From: Methylomicrobium sp. | Lineage (GTDB): Bacteria; Pseudomonadota; Gammaproteobacteria; Methylococcales; Methylomonadaceae | DNA: 64,000 bases | Assembly (NCBI GenBank): GCA_018333785.1 | Contig: JAGXSU010000107.1 | Span: 1-64,000, forward strand | Reading direction: 5' to 3' | In this document: positions 28,206 through 35,640 of the stretch, piece by piece | Layout of the letters: each line of letters starts with the position of its first letter | Position numbering within the stretch: position 1 is the stretch's first letter | Translations under genes and position numbers: made by a program | Notes under the pieces: model-generated | What the model was told of the DNA's origin: nothing | Databases searched by the model: none | What the model saw: the letters and a program-made list of their open reading frames with translations, nothing else

Positions 28206-29667
28206 AGCCTAACTCCGCCAAACTTTTGAATAACGCCTCAGTCTGCTTTTTTAACTTCACCCGGCTGATTTTCCAGGCTTCAATAGCCAGTTCAATGTCT
28301 TGTGCTTCGTGCCCGCTCTCGTTCTGCACATACAGCGGAATAGACAAATTGTGCTGATTGGCACGAATATCTTCTATTGCCACTAATGCCGCGATAGTGG
28401 GTTGTTTGTCGGGTTGAAAGTAAGCTTCAGTCAGTACGCTTAGGTTTTCATCCGATAAGCGGCTATGCGCTCGTTCGCGGGTTACTTGTTCCACACCGTT
28501 GATAAACAGAATTTTATGTTTGCGTTCTGCGGGTTTGTTGCGACGCAGCACCACGACACATGATTCCATCGGCGAGTTGTAAAACAAGTTTGGCCCTAAG
28601 CCGATTACCGCTTCAATCCAATCCGCTTCTATGATTTGTTTGCGAATCGTTAGCTCAGAATCTCTAAACAATACGCCATGCGGCCATAACATGGCAGCAC
28701 GACCGGTTTTGGGATTTAAGCTGTTGATGATGTGGGTGTAAAACGCATAATCCGCGCAGCCTTGCGGCGGCACTCCATACAGATTGCGGCCATAAGGATC
28801 AGCGGCAAACTTATCGCGATTCCATTTTTTGATGGAGTACGGCGGATTGGCAAAAATGACATCAAACTGTTTGAGCTGATCGTTTTCAATAAACTTGGGT
28901 TCACTGAGCGTATCGCCGCGCAGCACTTCAAATTCTTCAATGTCGTGCAAGAACATGTTCATGCGCGCAATTGCCGAGGTGAGTAAATTGACCTCTTGCC
29001 CATACAGCTTAACGCTACGCCATTCCTTATGTTGATGACGTAATTCCATGACGCCGTTCAACAACATGCCGCCGGTGCCGCAAGTCGGATCGTAGGCGGT
29101 TTCACCGGGCTGCAAACCCATGATGCGCGTCATCAAATGCACGACGGTGCGATTAGTGTAAAACTCTGCTGCGGTATGACCGGAATCGTCAGCAAATTTT
29201 TTAATCAAGAACTCATACGCTTCGCCAAGATCATCTTGATTGACGGTGTTGATGCCTAACGGAATTTTGCTGAAATGTTGAATCAGATCAGCTAACAAAT
29301 GATCCGGCAGGCGCTCTTTGTTAGTCCACTGCGCATCACCAAATACACCATGCAAACGTTCGTTGCTGGATTCAATTAAACGCAACGCGGTTTGAATCGC
29401 TTCACCGATATTTATAGTGGTATTACGCACCACCTCCCAACGTGCTTCCGTTGGAATGTTAAAGCGGTGAAACATCGGCATTGCGGCATATTCAGTATCA
29501 CCTTCGTGAATTTGCAGTGCCTCGTTGTATTCTTCCAAATAGACATCCGAGAGGCGTTTATAAAACAGGAGCGGAAAAATGTACTGTTTATAATCAGACG
29601 CATCTATTTGACCGCGCAAATATTCTGCAGCACCCCAAAGGAGGTCTTCTAGCTTTTTATTACTCAT
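28198..29667 (-). CDS. hsdM: Type I restriction system methyltransferase subunit M (copy 1)
   Basis: N6-adenine methyltransferase subunit, 489 residues, intact. N-terminal helical domain (LEDLLWGAAEYLRGQIDASDY), SAM motif I DPTCGTGGM at 193-201, catalytic NPPY at 274-277, and helical tail. EFYTNRTVV replaces the usual EFYTPR. It is coupled to the 99-residue gene downstream and so belongs to the unit ending in hsdS and hsdR. A copy of a cacagag-type repeat (29675-29692) sits right where its ribosome binding site should be. Confidence 0.95.
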   Translation of the reverse strand: MSNKKLEDLLWGAAEYLRGQIDASDYKQYIFPLLFYKRLSDVYLEEYNEALQIHEGDTEYAAMPMFHRFNIPTEARWEVVRNTTINIGEAIQTALRLIESSNERLHGVFGDAQWTNKERLPDHLLADLIQHFSKIPLGINTVNQDDLGEAYEFLIKKFADDSGHTAAEFYTNRTVVHLMTRIMGLQPGETAYDPTCGTGGMLLNGVMELRHQHKEWRSVKLYGQEVNLLTSAIARMNMFLHDIEEFEVLRGDTLSEPKFIENDQLKQFDVIFANPPYSIKKWNRDKFAADPYGRNLYGVPPQGCADYAFYTHIINSLNPKTGRAAMLWPHGVLFRDSELTIRKQIIEADWIEAVIGLGPNLFYNSPMESCVVVLRRNKPAERKHKILFINGVEQVTRERAHSRLSDENLSVLTEAYFQPDKQPTIAALVAIEDIRANQHNLSIPLYVQNESGHEAQDIELAIEAWKISRVKLKKQTEALFKSLAELGYE

Positions 29668-29848
29668 GAAGTTTCACCACAGAGACACGGAGTTTTAATT
29701 TCGTTCATCGTTGATTCGCATTCTTCTGGTTTTTATTATTCATAACAGTTAACCACAGAGGCACAGAGTACACGGAGATTTAAAGGCAAGGTAAACATCA
29801 TTCAATTAAATTAAAATCTGTGATTCTGTAGTTAATTTGATGATTCAA

Positions 29849-30158
29849 TTTTATAAAACTGAAGTTTCCCAATAATTTCAAAAACGGACAGTCATTCTGC
29901 TTGAGTTGCAGGCATTATCAATAGCGTCTTGGTCAACGTTGGCAAACCAAATTTACTAGAGCATTGTCGCGTAATGCTGAGGCATCATCCCGGCAGGGAT
30001 TGCCGGGATCCAGAATACAAGGACGTGCTACCCCCCTGCCATCCATGGCTTCTGGTTTCCGGCAATCCCTGCCGGAACGACGGTAACCATTAATACAAAC
30101 AACGCTCTCTAACAAGCGTGGACAACCCTAAAAAACTGGGAAACTTCAGTTTATAAAA
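29849..30158. mobile_element. MITE-like element with terminal inverted repeats
   Basis: About 310 bp bounded by inverted ends (ttttataaaactgaagtttccca left, its near-complement right, one base shorter). It has no coding gene and carries the GC-rich palindromic repeat inside. Shape and size fit a non-autonomous miniature element. I could not see a convincing target duplication, and the transposase family is unknown. Confidence 0.5.
29984..30101 (+). repeat. Dispersed GC-rich palindromic repeat, complete copy
   Basis: Starts with a ccggcagggattgccgg half (29990-30006), then caaggacgtg, gccatccatggcttctgg (30038-30055) and the inverse half ccggcaatccctgccgg (30059-30075), then cgacggtaaccattaatac. 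From 30018 on it matches the stretch at window positions 1-85. The two 17-base halves are perfect reverse complements, so the whole unit can form a long hairpin. Confidence 0.8.
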
Positions 30159-30195
30159 AACTCTGTGTTCTCTGTGTCTCTGTGGTAGGAATCAA

Positions 30196-31698
30196 TCATA
30201 TTTCAAAGCCCTCTTTGATCAACAAGTCTTCAAGCTCTTGCTCTGCTTGCTCCAAAGCAGCCAGTTTATTTTTAAAATCCAACAAGGCTTGTTCCACGGT
30301 TATAGTTTCTTCTTCTAACGGTTTTTGTACGTAACGAGCGATGTTTAAGTTAAAGTCGTTTTCTGCAATTTCGGATAGATTGACCCAACGCGCGACACCT
30401 TCAATTTCCTTTGCATTCTGCGGTCCAGCTTGTTCCTGGCTTTGGTAGATTTGATAAATCTCGTCCGCTTGCGCAACCGATAAAGTGTTTTGGGCACGAC
30501 CTTTGGTAAAGATTTCTTCAGCGTTAATGATGAGTACATGACTTTGATGGTCAAACGGACGTTGTTTTCTGAGTACCAGAATGCAAGCGGGAATACCTGT
30601 GCCGTAAAACAAATTCGTTGCAACGCCAATAACGGCCTCAATACGATTTTGTTCCAGCAACTGTTTGCGAATACGACCTTCAGCGCCGCCACGGAATAAC
30701 ACACCATGCGGTAGTACGACCGCCATGCGTCCGTTATCGTTTAACGAGGTAAACATGTGTTGTACCCAAGCAAAGTCGCCATTGGTTTGCGGGGGTAAAC
30801 CAAATTGTTTACGTCCATAAGGATCGTTTTGCCAAAGTTCGTAGCCCCATTCGCTTAAGCTAAAGGGCGGATTGGCAATTACATTGTCAAAGGTTTCTAA
30901 ATGATCGCCTTTGATGAATTTGGGATGACGCAGGGTATCGCCTCGCACAATGTCAAAATCTTCCATGCCATGTAGAAACAAGTTCATACGCGCAATGGCT
31001 TCGGTGGTAAGGTTTTTTTCTTGGCCTTTGATTTTTAACAAGCGAGGATCGCCGCCCTGTTCTTTGACGTGATGAATGGTTTCCAGCAACATGCCACCTG
31101 TACCGCAAGCAGGATCGTAAACGCTTTCACCGGCTTTGGGGTCAAGAATATTAACCATTAAACGCACGATGGTGCGCGGGGTATAAAACTCACCGGCTTT
31201 TTTATTGGCTTTATCGGCAAAACGTTTAATCAGGTATTCGTAAGCACGACCCATGTCATCATCGCGAACACTGGAAACACCGAGATTCACTTTGTTGAAA
31301 TGATTCAGCAGCGTGCCCAGCAATTCATCGGACAACCGTTCTTTATTGGTCCAACCCGCGTCGCCAAAAATACCGTGCAAGCGTTCATTAGCGAGTTCTA
31401 TACCGCGAAATGCTTCTTTAAGCGCCTGACCAACGTCTTTGGTTTTATTGAACACCTGTTGCCAATGGCATTGTTCCGGAATTTGAATGCGGTGAAACAT
31501 GTCGCCTTTAGCCAGCTCCGCATCACCGATTTGTGCTAACGCGTCTGCAAATTCTTCATCGTACACGTCGCAAATACGTTTGAAGAACAAGATAGGGAAG
31601 ATGTAGGTTTTATAGTCTGAGGCGTCAATTGGGCCAGTAAGAATATGCGCGGCATGCCAAAGATGGGCTTCTAAGTCCTTTAGGGTAATCAATGTCAT
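30196..31698 (-). CDS. hsdM: Type I restriction system methyltransferase subunit M (copy 2)
   Basis: Second HsdM, 500 residues, intact and clearly different from copy 1. Same layout: DLEAHLWHAAHILTGPIDASDY start, EFYTPRTIV, SAM motif I DPACGTGGM at 195-203, catalytic NPPF at 276-279. It is the first gene of the minus-strand restriction locus but is split from the others by the repeat-rich 528 bases. No own hsdS or hsdR lies nearby. It may be an orphan methylase, the remnant of a second system, or a partner of the one HsdS. Confidence 0.94.
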   Translation of the reverse strand: MTLITLKDLEAHLWHAAHILTGPIDASDYKTYIFPILFFKRICDVYDEEFADALAQIGDAELAKGDMFHRIQIPEQCHWQQVFNKTKDVGQALKEAFRGIELANERLHGIFGDAGWTNKERLSDELLGTLLNHFNKVNLGVSSVRDDDMGRAYEYLIKRFADKANKKAGEFYTPRTIVRLMVNILDPKAGESVYDPACGTGGMLLETIHHVKEQGGDPRLLKIKGQEKNLTTEAIARMNLFLHGMEDFDIVRGDTLRHPKFIKGDHLETFDNVIANPPFSLSEWGYELWQNDPYGRKQFGLPPQTNGDFAWVQHMFTSLNDNGRMAVVLPHGVLFRGGAEGRIRKQLLEQNRIEAVIGVATNLFYGTGIPACILVLRKQRPFDHQSHVLIINAEEIFTKGRAQNTLSVAQADEIYQIYQSQEQAGPQNAKEIEGVARWVNLSEIAENDFNLNIARYVQKPLEEETITVEQALLDFKNKLAALEQAEQELEDLLIKEGFEI

Positions 31699-31797
31699 TG
31701 CTATCCTATTTAATTTTGCAAATACTTACCTGATTATAAAGATGATTCAGTTCTAACTCTTTTTCCCTAGTCGACCGCATCATTTCGGCAGAGCCTG

Positions 31798-31819
31798 CCC
31801 CGGCCAGGGAATGCCGGGG
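31798..31819. repeat. Short GC palindrome
   Basis: ccccggc (31798-31804) pairs with gccgggg (31813-31819) around cagggaat. It resembles the core of the GC-rich repeat family but with changed bases; likely a degenerate relative. It lies upstream of the second hsdM gene. Confidence 0.5.
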
Positions 31820-31986
31820 GAGCTGAAACATCTTGCTAATCAGGAAAAGTTTTGTATAAGAGGAAAGTTTAATCTAACGGCACATCCTCCACCATTAACA
31901 CAATCGAACGAATTTTCAGAATGAACAGATCGACAGGAAAAAAGCGGCGCTTTGCCGTTATTGCTGAAAAAGACAGATATTATCAG

Positions 31987-32475
31987 TTATAGGGAAACAT
32001 CCAGTTGATGGGCTTTTAACCCCCAACTGAACAGACTGGCAAAACGTTTGTTACCTTGGCGAATTCGAGGCAACATCATTGTTATCCAATAATACAAAAG
32101 ATTGAAGCCTATTTCGGGGTGATCCTGCAAAAAAACCTTAAGCTTTGCCGCATCGATCACTGCGAGTTCACAAGGTGTAATTGTTTTAACCGACGCACTG
32201 TGCGGTTCGTCATCAAAAAAACAGGAATGCGCAAATTCTTCCCCGTCAAATAATTCGCAAAGTCCCGAGAGCATATTCCTGGATTCTGAAATCTGGACCT
32301 GCGTACACACTGAAACCTTGCCGCTCAGAATTGTGTATATTTCATGACCGACCTCGCCTTCCAAAATCACTAACTCTTCGGCTTCAAATGTCTTTTTGTA
32401 CCAATTTTCCCCCTCATAAAATCCAGGATGATTCAGTAACGATTTTAGTGAATGGTAATGATGTGCAGCAGTCAT
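31987..32475 (-). CDS. Cyclic-nucleotide-binding domain protein without DNA-binding domain
   Basis: From ATG 32475 the protein has 162 residues and is one cNMP-binding beta-roll: FEAEELVILEGEVGHEIYTILSGKVSVC, GLCELFDGEEFAHSCFFDDEPHSASVKTI, ELAVIDAAKLKVFLQDHPEIGFNLLYYW. The phosphate-binding cassette with its Arg (FGE..L..RxA in CRP) is replaced by FDGEEFAHSCFFDDEPHSASV, so cAMP binding is doubtful. No helix-turn-helix follows. A sensor-type or protein-interacting single domain is likely. A longer start at 32586 would add a non-conserved leader. Confidence 0.75.
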   Translation of the reverse strand: MTAAHHYHSLKSLLNHPGFYEGENWYKKTFEAEELVILEGEVGHEIYTILSGKVSVCTQVQISESRNMLSGLCELFDGEEFAHSCFFDDEPHSASVKTITPCELAVIDAAKLKVFLQDHPEIGFNLLYYWITMMLPRIRQGNKRFASLFSWGLKAHQLDVSL

Positions 32476-32775
32476 AAATTTAGACTCAATCAATAAATGT
32501 GGAATATGTGAGACAGTTAACATTATCAGTATAATTTTTAAATCAACCCGCCGCAAATGCCTGTTAAATTCAAGGGGAAACACCATTACAGGTTTGCCAA
32601 TAGCAAGAAACGGGCGTTACAATGACCCGGCCCTTATAAGGCAGATCCCGATGGGCCGTAACATGCGAGTATTCCGGCTCCGGAGACCCAGTGACTGAAG
32701 TTCATCAAAGACAAAAACAACAGACTTCAGCCGCATCAAAGCAAAATAAAGTTACGCAACTTTTTGGAGAATCCT

Positions 32776-33093
32776 ATGAAAAAATCAGTTTTTCTTGCCA
32801 CCTTGGCCTTATCAGCTTCAGCCGTTGTATTTTCAGGCGCAGCAAGTGCTAATGAAGTTTTTGACAAAAACTGTGCGGCTTGCCATAAAGGCGGGGGCAA
32901 TATTATGAACCCTGCAAAAACCTTGATGAAAGACAGCCTTGATAAAAACGGCGTTGCAACAGTAGATGCAGTAAAAGCGATTGTCACAAACGGCAAAGCA
33001 CCGATGCCAGCTTTTAAAGCCTCACTGGATGAAAAGCAAATTGAAAGCGTATCCGCTTACGTCATTGAGCAAGCTGGAAAAGGCTGGAAATAA
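32776..33093 (+). CDS. Cytochrome c6-like periplasmic electron carrier
   Basis: 105 residues with a signal peptide (MKKSVFLATLALSASAVVFSGAASA, cut before NEV). Heme site C33-A-A-C36-H37 followed by KGGGN; axial Met is M77 in NGKAPMPAF; the C-terminus is YVIEQAGKGWK. This combination is the signature of cyanobacterial and algal cytochrome c6 (PetJ). SD ggaga precedes ATG 32776. It should be a soluble one-electron carrier in the periplasm; the partner oxidase or dehydrogenase is not visible nearby. It differs clearly from the cytochrome at 8704-9039. A strong hairpin follows the gene. Confidence 0.85.
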   Translation: MKKSVFLATLALSASAVVFSGAASANEVFDKNCAACHKGGGNIMNPAKTLMKDSLDKNGVATVDAVKAIVTNGKAPMPAFKASLDEKQIESVSAYVIEQAGKGWK

Positions 33094-33177
33094 TTCCCCC
33101 ATCATCAATGCGTTTCCAGCCTGAAACTCAAGATGATTGAGTTTTCAAGCCAGGGACTATCAAAAGCGTGAATCAGT

Positions 33178-33208
33178 CTATCCACGGCAGAATCCTTGCC
33201 GTGGATAG
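33178..33208. terminator. Strong hairpin downstream of the cytochrome c6 gene
   Basis: A perfect 12-bp stem ctatccacggca / tgccgtggatag with a 7-base loop. There is no T-run after it, so it may act as an mRNA-stabilising 3' hairpin or a weak terminator of the cytochrome transcript. Confidence 0.55.
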
Positions 33209-33247
33209 CAACCCGCACAACAACCTCAGTCATTTACCCTTTCTTAA

Positions 33248-34423
33248 ATGCCGAATCCAAATTCCGAGTATGCCAGATCTGACTCCGAGAGCGTCCTGGA
33301 ACGCTGGGGTGTCAAATATTTTCATCGCCTCTCCGGAAAACTGAATAAAGAACGCGAAAATAAGGCTCTGGATGCCAGCCTTTTTGACGATAGCATCCGT
33401 CACTTTTTATCCGTACTGATTACGGACTATGCCGCAATCATTGCCTTTTGTATTGGTGCGGCAGCTACCATTCCCACAGTACTGGTGGAATGGTTTTATT
33501 TTGATTCGCTGGACTTTTACGCTTACATTTACTTGCAGATTGGCGTCGCCTTGCTTTCGTTGATCATCGAGTTGGCCTTACTGTTCTGGCTGGGCTTGAA
33601 AACCGTTCACAGTATCGCCTGCTTAAGCCATTCCCAACCCTCTGAAAGCGATCCTTTATTACCCGGAAACGATACTGTCGCCAACTTGCTGGCTCGTGCC
33701 GCACTGGAATTGCCGGACCCGGTCATCCGCTATTTGGGCATCGATCCTTTAAAATATGTTTCCAAACCCAAATTACTGATTATTGGTCTTCTTTATAAAG
33801 CCAAAGTGATTCTGACCAGCGTCGCAGTCAAGTTTTTGTTGACGCGTATGGGTGGAAAATTTGGCTTGAGAAGCAGTTTCAGTTGGATAGCAATACCGAT
33901 TACCGGCATTTGGGACGCCGTCGTCATCTACAAAGTCGTCCGCGAAGCCAGGCTTAGGATCTTCGGGCACAGCCTGGTGCAATACATCAGCCGGGAAATA
34001 TTGACCCAGCAGGTTATGGATAAACTTTCATCCCAGGCCCAGGAAGGCGCAATCCGTGCCATTGCGACAATGATGGTGATGACGCAAAATCACCATCCGA
34101 ACATGTTGATGCTGATTTATCGATTTAACAGTTGCTTTAACTTGGATCAGCAAGGTGATTATGATGACTGGCATCTTTTTTTAGCGTTGCTGGGGCAACT
34201 GCCGGATGATGAACGTTTTTTCCTTATGGACCTGCTCTGCCTCGCAGCCGCATTTGATGGCCATCTGTCCAAAATGGAAAAGCAAGAACTACCCAAAGCG
34301 TTTGGCGACTACACCGCCATTTACATGAAACGCATCGAGTATTTAAAAAACCATTTGCTGAATGGCGAGCTGGTTGCCGCTCAATCCCTGTGCCAGTTAA
34401 ATTTCAGGCCCGATATCCAATAA
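33248..34423 (+). CDS. Unrecognised membrane protein, 391 residues
   Basis: Hydrophilic N-terminus with Arg/Glu-rich helices (WGVKYFHRLSGKLNKERENKAL), two clear membrane spans (about 58-82 DYAAIIAFCIGAAATIPTVLVEW and 92-118 YIYLQIGVALLSLIIELALLFWLGL), then a domain with hydrophobic but probably amphipathic helices (LLIIGLLYKAKVILTSVAVKFLL), and a C-terminal helical bundle (FFLMDLLCLAAAFDGHLSKMEKQEL) that resembles TerB-type modules. It may belong to a family sometimes labelled LBF_2804-like; this is from memory and not firm. No partner genes. Confidence 0.65.
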   Translation: MPNPNSEYARSDSESVLERWGVKYFHRLSGKLNKERENKALDASLFDDSIRHFLSVLITDYAAIIAFCIGAAATIPTVLVEWFYFDSLDFYAYIYLQIGVALLSLIIELALLFWLGLKTVHSIACLSHSQPSESDPLLPGNDTVANLLARAALELPDPVIRYLGIDPLKYVSKPKLLIIGLLYKAKVILTSVAVKFLLTRMGGKFGLRSSFSWIAIPITGIWDAVVIYKVVREARLRIFGHSLVQYISREILTQQVMDKLSSQAQEGAIRAIATMMVMTQNHHPNMLMLIYRFNSCFNLDQQGDYDDWHLFLALLGQLPDDERFFLMDLLCLAAAFDGHLSKMEKQELPKAFGDYTAIYMKRIEYLKNHLLNGELVAAQSLCQLNFRPDIQ

Positions 34424-34525
34424 ATCTGCCGTAGCAAAATTGTCCGTCTCAAATAAAAAAAATTAATGTGCGACTGAACTCTTAAAACGAAGCACTGTCT
34501 TTCATTTTGGAGATAGTAAAGGAAT

Positions 34526-34576
34526 GCCCGGTCAATGCTGTACGTTACTTTTTGTGCAGTTGTTGATCGGGCTTTT
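34526..34576 (+). terminator. Long-loop hairpin with T-run after the membrane protein gene
   Basis: gcccggtcaa (34526-34535) pairs with ttgatcgggc (34563-34572), then tttt. The 10-bp stem and T-run fit a terminator on the plus strand, though the loop is long (27 bases). Confidence 0.6.
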
Positions 34577-34601
34577 CTGTATTAGAGGTACTAAGCCATG
34601 C

Positions 34602-35582
34602 TTAACGTGGAATCGTCGCCTTTTTCAAGCGATCATTAATGGCTCGCCAGTCCTCATTCTCGGGAGGCTGCTCAACGACAATGATATCCAGATTCAAATG
34701 ATCCAATTGCCGTAAGGCCGCATAAAACATCTGCGCATAAGGCTCAGGTTTCAACGGCGCCTGAATCACATGCAGATTTTCTGTTTCTGCAAATATTGAC
34801 TGGTATAACAAAACCCCTACTGATTTGCCTTCCGACGTTAATTCGTAAAGCATCTCATCCAAACGCGCTGAATTACAGCGTATTGCCGTGGTTAACGGCG
34901 CATAGTGGACGGCCAAAAGACCGGGCGCTCGCAAGCCGGGTTTATTCAGATCAGGAAACGACACTTCCATCTGAAGAGCCGTCTCCAACTCCTCCAGACT
35001 GATATGGCCGGGCCTGATCAAAACAGGCCGTTTGCCGCTGAGATCGATGATTGTCGATTCAACACCCACCTGACAGTTGCCGCCATCCAGGATCATATCG
35101 ACTTCATCGCCCAACTCTTCTTCGACATGATCGGCGCAGGTAGGGCTGATGCGACAGAAACGATTGGCCGATGGCGCCGCGATACCGCCGCCAAAGAGGC
35201 GCAGCAGATACAATGCAACCGGATGATTAGGAACCCGCAAGCCTATGGTTGACTGCCCTCCGGTAACGACTTCCGGCACATGAGCTTGCTTTTTTAAAAT
35301 TATCGCCAAAGGCCCGGGCCAAAACTCCTGTGCCAATTTAAAAGCGGCATCAGGGATATCGATGGCCCAGTCATTTAATTGATGACTGTAAGCAAGATGA
35401 ACAATCAGAGGATGATCGGCAGGACGTCCTTTGGCGCTAAAAATCCGCTTAACCGCCTCAGCATTGCTAGCATCTGCGCCCAAGCCGTAGACTGTCTCGG
35501 TGGGAAATGCAACCAAGCCGCCCTGCTTTAATAATTCAGCCGCCCGCTCTATGGCGACCGAGCTGGCTCTGATCGGCTTCAT
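34602..35582 (-). CDS. L-threonylcarbamoyladenylate synthase (Sua5 type)
   Basis: Makes threonylcarbamoyl-AMP for the t6A37 modification of tRNA. 326 residues, the longer Sua5 form: an N-terminal YrdC-like domain (QGGLVAFPTETVYGLGADA, SAKGRPADHPLIVHL, STIGLRVPNHPVALYLL, APSANRFCRISPT) and a C-terminal SUA5 domain (about 215-326, with GLLAVHYAPLTTAIRC). E. coli TsaC lacks the second domain, so I leave the symbol empty. The gene sits alone between the membrane protein gene and pycB. Confidence 0.93.
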   Translation of the reverse strand: MKPIRASSVAIERAAELLKQGGLVAFPTETVYGLGADASNAEAVKRIFSAKGRPADHPLIVHLAYSHQLNDWAIDIPDAAFKLAQEFWPGPLAIILKKQAHVPEVVTGGQSTIGLRVPNHPVALYLLRLFGGGIAAPSANRFCRISPTCADHVEEELGDEVDMILDGGNCQVGVESTIIDLSGKRPVLIRPGHISLEELETALQMEVSFPDLNKPGLRAPGLLAVHYAPLTTAIRCNSARLDEMLYELTSEGKSVGVLLYQSIFAETENLHVIQAPLKPEPYAQMFYAALRQLDHLNLDIIVVEQPPENEDWRAINDRLKKATIPR

Positions 35583-35640
35583 TAATTAGCGAGGCCGGAT
35601 TCAGAAGGGTTACCTGGTACACCGCTTATGATCAAGCGCT

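Larger units (their letters stand above)
29668..30195. other. Intergenic region between the two hsdM genes, full of nested inverted repeats
   Basis: 528 bases without a gene. From outside in: a 25-bp inverted pair ccacagaggcacagag... (29753-29777) and its complement (30161-30185, 22 of 25 matching), a 23/22-bp inverted pair containing ctgaagtttccca (29849-29871 and 30137-30158, one indel), and a perfect 17-bp pair ccggcagggattgccgg (29990-30006) / ccggcaatccctgccgg (30059-30075). An extra direct copy of the first repeat lies at 29675-29692. No open reading frame with family character is seen. Confidence 0.85.

Noticed and set aside
29933-30115. Short reading frame in the hsdM gap
   Set aside because: It is made by the palindromic repeat and has no family character.
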